Shown here piece by piece: positions 1 to 6,847 of a DNA stretch of 17,468 nucleotides (its first letter is position 1; each line of letters starts with the position of its first letter). A program made the translations under genes and the position numbers. Below the pieces are notes generated by a model. It was not told where the DNA came from. It searched no databases and saw only the letters and a list, made by a program, of their open reading frames with translations. Origin of the DNA: Bacteroidota bacterium (lineage in GTDB: Bacteria; Bacteroidota; Bacteroidia; Bacteroidales; UBA1715); NCBI GenBank assembly GCA_029266015.1, contig JAJUFK010000016.1:1-17468 (forward strand), read 5' to 3'.

Positions 1-1700
1 AGCGTTAGCGGGATTTCCCAAGGAAGGGCAAAAAATGTAATTTTATCGGTAGAAATTGTATATCCAAAATGAATATAACCTTCGCTGGTAAACTTAAATG
101 CATTGGTTAATAAATTAGAAATAATTTGTGTAAGTTTTATTTGATCTGTTATAACAATTGCTTCCTCGTCACGTAATTTTTTAAAACAAGTAAATTCAAG
201 TTTTTTCTTATCTGCTTTTGGTTTAAACAATGTATGTAATCCATTGAGTATATAATTACAATTAACCTCTTCTAAATTCACAACTTCTTTGTTATTATTG
301 ATGGTAGCCATACTTACCACATTTTTGACTATACCTTGTAATTGCACAGAACTAGCTTGAATTATAGAAGTATATTTATTAATATCTTCTTTTGTTATTT
401 GATCGTCTCGTAACAAATCACTAAACCCAATAATAGCATTTACGGGAGTACTTATTTCATGTGCCAAATTATCAAAAAAAGCTATCTTATTTCGTTCATT
501 AACTTCAAGTTGTTGAATAGTTTGCAATAGTTTTTTTTCGGTTTTTTCATATTTACTAATTTCAACCAGCAATTGAGCATTTATTTTTGACAAATTTTCT
601 GTTCGTTTTGAGACTAAATCTTCAAGTTTAATATTTTCGTTACGTAACCGTGCTTCTGCTTTTTTACGTTCGGTACTATCACGACCTATAAACACGATTC
701 CAAAATCATTTTTATTATCCAAAAAAATTGGATTACACGACAATGAAACTTGAATTTTTTTATGTTCTGATGTTACTAAAACAGCATCATAATCAACCGA
801 TTTTTTTGTAGATATTAAATTACAACACGTAGCACACAATTCTCCGGAATTATGTATTATAGAATCAATGGGTTTTCCAATTAATTCTTCTTTAGAATAC
901 TTTAATACTTGCAAAGCTGCAGGGTTTATTTCAACAATTTGTTTTTTAGAATTTACCAAAAAAACCATTTCAGAAATTGTTGCTATAATCTTACCGGCCA
1001 AAGATTCGGGAGTTAACTCAAAAAGATGATATCTATTAATGGCAAATGCTATTAATCCAAATGATATTATACTATATGAATACCCCACAGCAGGCGTATT
1101 TACATGAACTATTTTGAATAAAAAATCAGTACAAATACCAATTAAAAAGTTAATTACCAATCCAATAAATATAAAAAAAGCTTGACGCTTCTTAATACCT
1201 GTTGCCAACAAAAAATTTTGATATGCCCTAAATAAAATCGCTGCTAATATAGATAGTGTCCATACCGATGAAAAAATAAACCAACCGCCTTCGGCAGGTT
1301 CTGTTGTATACCCCCAATTTGTTTGAACCGGTTTAAATGATATATAATCTGTAGTAAGTTCTATATAAAAAATTACAATAGCAGGTAGATAGAGCAAAGA
1401 ATGAGTTATAAATGGCTTTTTAATAACTCCTCTAAATAGTAATAAAAAATGTAATGTAGTAGACAAAATAAAAGGCCAAATAGCATATAAATGTCCCCAT
1501 AATTCAGCTTCGTGTATAGTTTGCGATATTCGCATTTCATATTCTACATAATTAATACCTGCCAACAATAAACAAATATTAAAAAACATGCGAGTGATTG
1601 TAATACGAGGAAATTTGGCAAAAATGTATATACCTATAATAAGCGATACAAAAAACGCAAATAAAGAAAAATATGCAAAAAATTGTACAGATACATTCAT
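1..1700 (-). CDS. 7TM-PAS sensor histidine kinase, 3' part outside window
   Basis: This is a membrane sensor kinase expected to autophosphorylate on histidine and pass phosphate to a response regulator. My translation of the minus strand from the ATG at 1700 gives 566 residues that stay open to the left edge. Residues 1-230 are hydrophobic with about seven membrane segments, like the 7TM N-terminal region of histidine kinases. A PAS domain covers about 240-345 (FLVNSKKQIVEINPAA, then GIVFIGRDSTERKKAE), followed by a coiled coil at about 350-405. The HisKA H-box reads NLAHEISTPVNAIIGF with phospho-acceptor H414. The HATPase N-box is NLLTNAFKFTSEG with N533. The ATP-lid glycine boxes should follow, but residues 556-566 read FALPWEIPLT, with no DxGxG; this run lies in an abruptly GC-rich stretch at the edge, so the gene may be interrupted or the sequence wrong there. 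The 1700 ATG is the first ATG after an in-frame stop. No cognate regulator is adjacent in the window. Confidence 0.88.
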   Translation of the reverse strand, partial: MNVSVQFFAYFSLFAFFVSLIIGIYIFAKFPRITITRMFFNICLLLAGINYVEYEMRISQTIHEAELWGHLYAIWPFILSTTLHFLLLFRGVIKKPFITHSLLYLPAIVIFYIELTTDYISFKPVQTNWGYTTEPAEGGWFIFSSVWTLSILAAILFRAYQNFLLATGIKKRQAFFIFIGLVINFLIGICTDFLFKIVHVNTPAVGYSYSIISFGLIAFAINRYHLFELTPESLAGKIIATISEMVFLVNSKKQIVEINPAALQVLKYSKEELIGKPIDSIIHNSGELCATCCNLISTKKSVDYDAVLVTSEHKKIQVSLSCNPIFLDNKNDFGIVFIGRDSTERKKAEARLRNENIKLEDLVSKRTENLSKINAQLLVEISKYEKTEKKLLQTIQQLEVNERNKIAFFDNLAHEISTPVNAIIGFSDLLRDDQITKEDINKYTSIIQASSVQLQGIVKNVVSMATINNNKEVVNLEEVNCNYILNGLHTLFKPKADKKKLEFTCFKKLRDEEAIVITDQIKLTQIISNLLTNAFKFTSEGYIHFGYTISTDKITFFALPWEIPLT

Positions 1701-1739
1701 ACTTATACTTTCGTTAAAACCGCTTAATGATTGTTCTTA

Positions 1740-1769
1740 CGAAAATACAATTATTTTGTTTCTTAACAA
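1740..1769 (-). promoter_or_regulatory. possible promoter of the histidine kinase gene
   Basis: On the minus strand, TTG (1769-1767) is followed after 19 bases by TATTTTCG (1747-1740). This resembles the Bacteroidota pattern TTG-N19-TAnnTTTG with one mismatch. It lies about 40 bases before the kinase ATG, in the 109-base gap after the lipoprotein gene. AT-rich DNA gives such matches by chance, so this is a candidate only. Confidence 0.3.
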
Positions 1770-1809
1770 TGAATAATAGTAATATTTTTTTCTTTTACAA
1801 TAAGTTAGA

Positions 1810-2388
1810 TTACTTCATTACATCTATCACAAAGTATGATGGAGCTTTAATTTGTTTTCGACCAACAGTAATACTTGGTTTAATTTTTAATTTTGCCTCT
1901 ATAGGTATACCATCTGCATTTGAAATATTAAACATTACATCAGTAATTTCTTTCATGGTAAATGCTTTAAAAATATTCCCCAAATCAGTAGCAACATCTA
2001 TAGGCACTTGAATTGTTTGTCCGGGTTTTACTTCTACACGTTTTGTTACTTCACCTTTTGCTACTTCCTTGCTACGCACTTCCAAAATCCACTCTAATGC
2101 ATCAATAGCAGCTGTTTTAGAATTTGGATTTTGAATTGCAATATGTGCCGTAAGTGATACCGGTAATTTACGAGCCATAAGTAATTGTGATAACCCCATA
2201 GTTTCCTGCAGACTCAAATCTCTGAAGCTTTGCTTACCTTGAATATATACATCACCTACTTTAAGATTAGAAATTGAAGCAAACGAATAATTACAATCAC
2301 GCAGTGCCTGAGCTTGTTTAGTTGATTTACAAGCACTAAAGAGCATTGAAAAACAACATACTATTACTACTGTTCTTATATGTTTCAT
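1810..2388 (-). CDS. LEA type 2-like lipoprotein
   Basis: This is a 192-residue predicted lipoprotein. The N-terminus MKHIRTVVIVCC begins a short hydrophobic signal that ends in the lipobox-like LFSAC, so C20 would be lipidated. The mature part is mostly beta-strand in character. The middle reads LTAHIAIQNPNSKTAAIDAL, then EWILEV and a VEVKPGQTIQVPIDV strand, which is the pattern of LEA14/WHy (late embryogenesis abundant type 2) domains: a conserved NPN, then a fall-off strand before P-G-x-T. The biochemical role of bacterial members is not settled. I chose the ATG at 2388 because the longer reading needs a TTG at 2415 and adds nine residues in front of a good signal peptide. The gene follows alaS by 45 bases on the same strand and is probably co-transcribed with it. 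Family assignment is by pattern only. Confidence 0.8.
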   Translation of the reverse strand: MKHIRTVVIVCCFSMLFSACKSTKQAQALRDCNYSFASISNLKVGDVYIQGKQSFRDLSLQETMGLSQLLMARKLPVSLTAHIAIQNPNSKTAAIDALEWILEVRSKEVAKGEVTKRVEVKPGQTIQVPIDVATDLGNIFKAFTMKEITDVMFNISNADGIPIEAKLKIKPSITVGRKQIKAPSYFVIDVMK

Positions 2389-2433
2389 ACTATTATTTTT
2401 TTGTATAACTAACAATACTCCGCAAAAATTGTT

Positions 2434-5058
2434 TTACAACAGTTCTATAATTTTAGAAACTTCTTGTAATGCTATTGATATTCCCGCAGGATTTTTACCT
2501 CCTGCTGTTGCAAAATTAGGTTGTCCGCCACCACCACCTTGTATATGAGATGATGCTGCTTTTATAATTTCTTGAGCTGTTATATGTTTACTTTCAATTA
2601 TATCTTTTGATACAGACGCTGCTATATGAGCTTTTCCATCTAAATTTGCAGCTAAAACAATTACAAAAGAATCAAGTTTTTCCTTAACTGCAAATACAAT
2701 ATCTTTTAATGCACCTGCATTTGACACTTCAATTTGTTTTACAATAACATTAACATTCCCTTTTAATTGTAATTCATTCACTAATTGAGAAGCTTGAGCC
2801 AATGCTTGTTGTTTTTCAAAGTGTTCAATCTGCTTTTTTAATTGTACATTTTCATTAATCAATGACTCTACATGCTGCAATACCTGAGCAGGATTTTTTA
2901 GCATTTCTTTAATACCTGAAACAATATCAATTGTTTCAAACACATATGCCTGTGCTTTATCGGCAGTTACAGCCTCTATCCTGCGTATTCCCGCAGCTAT
3001 AGCTCCTTCAGATATAATTTTGAAAAAACCGATTGTTCCCGTTGCATGGGTATGTGTGCCACCGCATAATTCCACCGAATTACCAAATTGTATTACACGA
3101 ACTGTATCACCGTATTTTTCGCCAAATAAGGCCTTAGCCCCCATATTTTTTGCCACTTCTATAGGAGTTTCACGATACTCTTGTAACTGAATATTGGAAC
3201 GAATAGCTTCATTTACTAAAATCTCAACTTTACGTATTTCTTCATCTGTCATTTTTTGAAAATGAGCAAAATCAAATCGTAATCGTTCAGGATTAACGAG
3301 TGAACCTTTTTGTTCAACATGAGTTCCTAATACTTGTTGTAAAGCTAAATGCAATAAATGTGTAGCTGAATGATTATTTTGAGTTAACACTCTGTTTTTT
3401 TCATTTACTACAGCATGAAACTCTATATCGCAATCTGCAGGAATTGTTTCAGTAATATGTATAATTAAATTATTTTCTTTTTGAGTGTCTAATACATATA
3501 CTTTTTCTCCATGTGCTTCAATATATCCGCTATCACCAACTTGTCCTCCGGATTCTGCATAAAAAGGAGTTTGATCAAATACAATATGATATAAATCTTT
3601 TCCTTTTACATGTACTTTTCTGTATTTCAAAATGCTTACTGTAGCTTGAGTTGTATCATACCCTATGAAACTATTTCCATTACCTTGTTGCAATTCAATC
3701 CAGTCGCCGGTTGAAATATTGGTAGCTTGTCGAGCACGTTCCTTTTGTTTTTCTAATTCTACAGTAAATCCTTGTTCGTCAACGCTCAAATTATTTTCTT
3801 TTGCAATCAATGTAGTCAAGTCATACGGGAATCCATATGTATCATACAAAACAAAAGCATCGTTACCCTCTATTTCTGTTTTTCCGGCTTGTTTTGTTTT
3901 ATCAATAATTGAAGCTAATAATTGGATTCCGGTTGCAAGAGTACGTAAAAATGATTTTTCTTCTTCGAAAATAACTTTTGAAATTAATTTTTCTTGAGCA
4001 GGTAACTCCGGATATGCTTGCCCCATAGAACTTATAAGTGCAGGCAACAATCGATACATAAACGGTTCTTGCATATGTAAAAATGTATACCCGTATCGTA
4101 CTGCACGACGCAATATTCTACGAATTACATATCCTGCTTTTATATTTGATGGCAGTTGTCCATCGGCAATAGCAAATGCAATAGTACGAATATGATCTGC
4201 TATTACTCGCATTGCTATATCTTGCTTTGTATTTGCACCATATGTAGTACCCGATATTGAAGCTATTTCTTTAATCAATGGTTGAAACACATCTGTATCA
4301 TAATTTGATTGTTTACCTTGCACAACCATAGCCAAACGTTCAAATCCCATACCTGTATCAACATGCTTATCCGGCAATAATTCTAAAGAGCCATTTGCTT
4401 TTCGATTAAATTGAATAAACACCAGATTCCAAATTTCTATTACTTGCGGATGATCATTATTCACTAATTCTCTTCCTGGTTTTTTTGCTTTTTCATCGGC
4501 ATTTCGAATATCAACATGAATTTCTGAACATGGACCACAAGGACCACTTTCCCCCATTTCCCAGAAATTATCTTTTTTATTACCCATCAAAATTCTATCT
4601 TCAGGTAAATATTGTTTCCATATATCATAAGCTTCTTTATCAAACTCTGTTCCATCAGCAGCATCACCTTGGAATACAGTAGCATATAAACATTCAGGGT
4701 TTATAGACAATACGTTTGTTAAATATTCCCATGCCCATGCTATTGCTTCTGATTTAAAATAATCCCCAAACGACCAGTTTCCGAGCATTTCAAACATAGT
4801 ATGATGATATGTGTCATGCCCTACTTCTTCCAAATCATTATGCTTACCGGATACTCGCAAACATTTTTGAGAATCGGCTATACGAGGCGATACTATAGGA
4901 GAATTTCCTAAAAAAATATCTTTAAATTGATTCATTCCTGCATTGGTGAACATTAAGGTTGGATCACCTTTTACAACCATAGGAGCCGATGGCACAATTG
5001 TATGTTGCTTTGATGCAAAAAAATCTAAAAACGATTGTCGTAATTCCTGAGCGTTCAT
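2434..5058 (-). CDS. alaS: alanyl-tRNA synthetase
   Basis: This enzyme charges tRNA-Ala with alanine in the cytoplasm and edits mischarged Ser/Gly-tRNA. It is 874 residues, the usual bacterial length. The class II catalytic domain starts at once (LRQSFLDFFASKQHTIVPSA, with PTLMFTNAGMNQFKDIFLG at about 33-51) and includes the DHIRT block. The tRNA-recognition helices follow to about 450. The editing domain has the zinc ligands H563 and H567 in HSATHLLH, and C665 and H669 in CGGTH. A coiled-coil linker (ENVQLKKQIEHFEKQQALAQ) leads to the C-Ala domain, which has the glycine-rich GGGGGQPNFATAGG near the end. All key residues are present. The gene is divergent from the M23 peptidase gene across 186 bases and is followed by the lipoprotein gene. 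Confidence 0.98.
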   Translation of the reverse strand: MNAQELRQSFLDFFASKQHTIVPSAPMVVKGDPTLMFTNAGMNQFKDIFLGNSPIVSPRIADSQKCLRVSGKHNDLEEVGHDTYHHTMFEMLGNWSFGDYFKSEAIAWAWEYLTNVLSINPECLYATVFQGDAADGTEFDKEAYDIWKQYLPEDRILMGNKKDNFWEMGESGPCGPCSEIHVDIRNADEKAKKPGRELVNNDHPQVIEIWNLVFIQFNRKANGSLELLPDKHVDTGMGFERLAMVVQGKQSNYDTDVFQPLIKEIASISGTTYGANTKQDIAMRVIADHIRTIAFAIADGQLPSNIKAGYVIRRILRRAVRYGYTFLHMQEPFMYRLLPALISSMGQAYPELPAQEKLISKVIFEEEKSFLRTLATGIQLLASIIDKTKQAGKTEIEGNDAFVLYDTYGFPYDLTTLIAKENNLSVDEQGFTVELEKQKERARQATNISTGDWIELQQGNGNSFIGYDTTQATVSILKYRKVHVKGKDLYHIVFDQTPFYAESGGQVGDSGYIEAHGEKVYVLDTQKENNLIIHITETIPADCDIEFHAVVNEKNRVLTQNNHSATHLLHLALQQVLGTHVEQKGSLVNPERLRFDFAHFQKMTDEEIRKVEILVNEAIRSNIQLQEYRETPIEVAKNMGAKALFGEKYGDTVRVIQFGNSVELCGGTHTHATGTIGFFKIISEGAIAAGIRRIEAVTADKAQAYVFETIDIVSGIKEMLKNPAQVLQHVESLINENVQLKKQIEHFEKQQALAQASQLVNELQLKGNVNVIVKQIEVSNAGALKDIVFAVKEKLDSFVIVLAANLDGKAHIAASVSKDIIESKHITAQEIIKAASSHIQGGGGGQPNFATAGGKNPAGISIALQEVSKIIELL

Positions 5059-5112
5059 ATTGATTTTGAAATACTTATATAATACTTATTCTACATATTA
5101 GCTATAAAAGTG

Positions 5113-5120
5113 CAAAAGTA
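5113..5120 (-). promoter_or_regulatory. candidate -7 element for alaS
   Basis: Read on the minus strand this is TACTTTTG, a full match to the Bacteroidota -7 consensus TAnnTTTG, followed by CAC. It lies 55 bases upstream of the alaS ATG. No TTG is found at a -33 distance. It mirrors the plus-strand element at 5134-5141. Confidence 0.5.
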
Positions 5121-5133
5121 TATTTTTTTTGTG

Positions 5134-5141
5134 TATTTTTG
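5134..5141 (+). promoter_or_regulatory. candidate -7 element for the M23 peptidase operon
   Basis: TATTTTTG followed by CACC matches TAnnTTTG and the TTTGCA-type ending often seen at Bacteroidota start sites. It would give a leader of about 100 bases before the ATG at 5245. There is no clear -33 TTG. The 103 bases from here to the start codon hold no other feature I can defend. Confidence 0.5.
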
Positions 5142-5244
5142 CACCTTATTATAAAAAATGAAACTAAGAAATTGGTTACCTACAAAAATTATATGTAACT
5201 ACACAATATAATAGTACTTGTATCCGATTTTCTAAAAAATCAAT

Positions 5245-6204
5245 ATGGCAAAAGGGAAATACAGATTTAATGCCGAATCGTTAACGTACGAAAAAATTGA
5301 GCATTCAACAAAAAAAATTGTAATGATAGGCATTACATATTTTGTTGGATTTGTTACTGTTGGATTTATTTTCATGTTTACGTGGTTACACTTTTTTCCT
5401 TCGGCTCGCGAACATGCCTTAATGGATGAAAATGCCGAATTACGAAATCAATACAGCATATTAGACAATCGCATAAAAAATCTGGAAACATTGTTGGAAG
5501 ACATGGCAGAACGCGATAATAATATTTATAGAGTCATTTTTGAAGCAAATCCTATACCTGCCGAGATTCGGAATGCCGGTTTTGGCGGAGTAAACAGATA
5601 TGCTGAATTACAATCAAAGCCAAATATGGAATTGGTAATTGAAACTGCCAATAGAATTGATATTCTTAATAAAAAAGTATATATTCAATCTCTATCATTT
5701 GACACAATTATTTCTCTTGCCAAAAATAAAAAAGATATGCTTAAACGTATTCCTGCTATTCAACCACTTAGGAATTATAAATTTTCATCAGGTTTTGGAT
5801 ATAGAATTCACCCGGTGTATAAAACATATAGAATGCATACCGGAATTGACTTAACAGCTCCAACCGGTACTAAAATATATGCCACCGGTGATGGTATAGT
5901 TCGCGAAGCAGAATACAGCCATGGATATGGTAAAATGGTTCTTATTGATCACGGATTCAGTTTTCAAACTGTATATGGTCATATGAGTAAAATATTAGTA
6001 AGACCGGGGCAAAAAGTTTCTCGCGGAGATATTATAGGTATGGTAGGAAACACCGGAACTTCTACCGGTTCTCACTTACACTACGAAGTTCGTCGTCATG
6101 GTAATCCGGTAAATCCAATCAACTACTATTTAAGTGATTTAAGTCCTAAAGAATTCGACGAATTATTGCAAATGTCTAAACAAACAAACCAATCCTTTGA
6201 TTAA
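5245..6204 (+). CDS. membrane-anchored M23 (LytM-type) metallopeptidase
   Basis: This is a 319-residue predicted peptidoglycan endopeptidase acting in the periplasm. A short cytoplasmic head (MAKGKYRFNAESLTYEK) precedes one membrane segment at about 24-48. A coiled coil follows at about 55-95 (MDENAELRNQYSILDNRI), then a linker and the LytM domain at about 185-295. The zinc and catalytic residues are visible: H198 and D202 in MHTGID, H246 in YGHMS, and H277/H279 in SHLHYEV. The core also shows GFGYRIHPVY and RPGQKVSRGDIIGMVGNTGT. The set is complete, so an active enzyme is expected rather than a degenerate LytM regulator. The membrane-plus-coiled-coil layout is like divisome or wall-trimming M23 proteins. 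It is divergent from alaS and 9 bases ahead of the DUF2238 gene, so probably first in a two-gene operon. Confidence 0.95.
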   Translation: MAKGKYRFNAESLTYEKIEHSTKKIVMIGITYFVGFVTVGFIFMFTWLHFFPSAREHALMDENAELRNQYSILDNRIKNLETLLEDMAERDNNIYRVIFEANPIPAEIRNAGFGGVNRYAELQSKPNMELVIETANRIDILNKKVYIQSLSFDTIISLAKNKKDMLKRIPAIQPLRNYKFSSGFGYRIHPVYKTYRMHTGIDLTAPTGTKIYATGDGIVREAEYSHGYGKMVLIDHGFSFQTVYGHMSKILVRPGQKVSRGDIIGMVGNTGTSTGSHLHYEVRRHGNPVNPINYYLSDLSPKEFDELLQMSKQTNQSFD

Positions 6205-6213
6205 TATTAGTTT

Positions 6214-6846
6214 ATGACAACAAGCAGAAAAAAATCATATCCTTTTATTTTTTCTATAATTACAGTAATCATTCTCATTATCTCATATATATTTTGTGTT
6301 GATACATTTACTTGGTTTTTAGAAGTTTTTCCAATCATCATAGCATTACCTATACTATTTTTTACATATAACACATTTCCATTAACTCGTCTGTTATATA
6401 TATTGCTAATAGTTCATTTTATAATTCTGGCAATAGGTGGCATATATACATATGCCAAAGTTCCATTAGGTTTTTGGATTCAAGATTTGTTCAATCAAAG
6501 CAGAAACAATTATGATAAAATAGGTCATTTTGCACAAGGATTTATTCCGGCACTACTTACACGAGAACTTTTGTTGCGAACAAGCCCATTAAAACAGAGC
6601 AAATGGTTGGCGTTTATTATCGTTAGTATTTGTTTGGCAATTAGTGCTATGTATGAAATAATTGAATGGTGGACAGCTGAATTACAAGGAGCAACTGCCG
6701 AAGCGTTTTTAGGAACTCAGGGATATGAATGGGACGCTCAATCGGATATGTTTACAGCATTATGCGGTACAATAGTAGCACTTATAACATTATCTAAAAT
6801 TCACAACAAGCAATTGAACACATTGTATTACAAACATCAAAAGTAA
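6214..6846 (+). CDS. DUF2238 (YjdF-like) integral membrane protein
   Basis: This is a 210-residue inner-membrane protein of unknown function. Most of the sequence is hydrophobic, with about six membrane segments. The family signature is clear: YDKIGHFAQGFIPALLTREL (a conserved H in a helix), MYEIIEWW with Y147-W152, and LGTQGYEWDAQSDM with G167-M179. These match the conserved blocks of E. coli YjdF and its relatives. The polar residues H, E, E, W, D, Q and D inside or next to membrane helices look like a conserved site, but no reaction is established. It follows the M23 peptidase gene by 9 bases and ends one base before the stop of the convergent TPR/SpoIIE gene. The start is the only ATG near the upstream stop and leads directly into the first hydrophobic segment. 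Confidence 0.88.
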   Translation: MTTSRKKSYPFIFSIITVIILIISYIFCVDTFTWFLEVFPIIIALPILFFTYNTFPLTRLLYILLIVHFIILAIGGIYTYAKVPLGFWIQDLFNQSRNNYDKIGHFAQGFIPALLTRELLLRTSPLKQSKWLAFIIVSICLAISAMYEIIEWWTAELQGATAEAFLGTQGYEWDAQSDMFTALCGTIVALITLSKIHNKQLNTLYYKHQK

Positions 6847-6847
6847 T

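Noticed and set aside
1727..2011. 94-codon plus-strand frame across the kinase/lipoprotein gap
   Set aside because: Most of it is antisense to the LEA-type lipoprotein, and the part in the gap has no promoter or coding character.
3665..3997. 110-codon open frame on the plus strand
   Set aside because: It is antisense to alaS, which is intact and full-length; there is no start context or recognisable domain.
5158..5211. 17-codon upstream frame (MKLRNWLPTK...) in the M23 peptidase leader
   Set aside because: It is within a plausible leader, but it is too short, has no attenuation hairpin and no codon pattern beyond chance.
5226..5241. Small hairpin GATTTT-CTAA-AAAATC just before the peptidase ATG
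   Set aside because: It is a stem of mostly A-T pairs with a 4-base loop; such pairs are frequent by chance in DNA this AT-rich, and the stem would be unstable.
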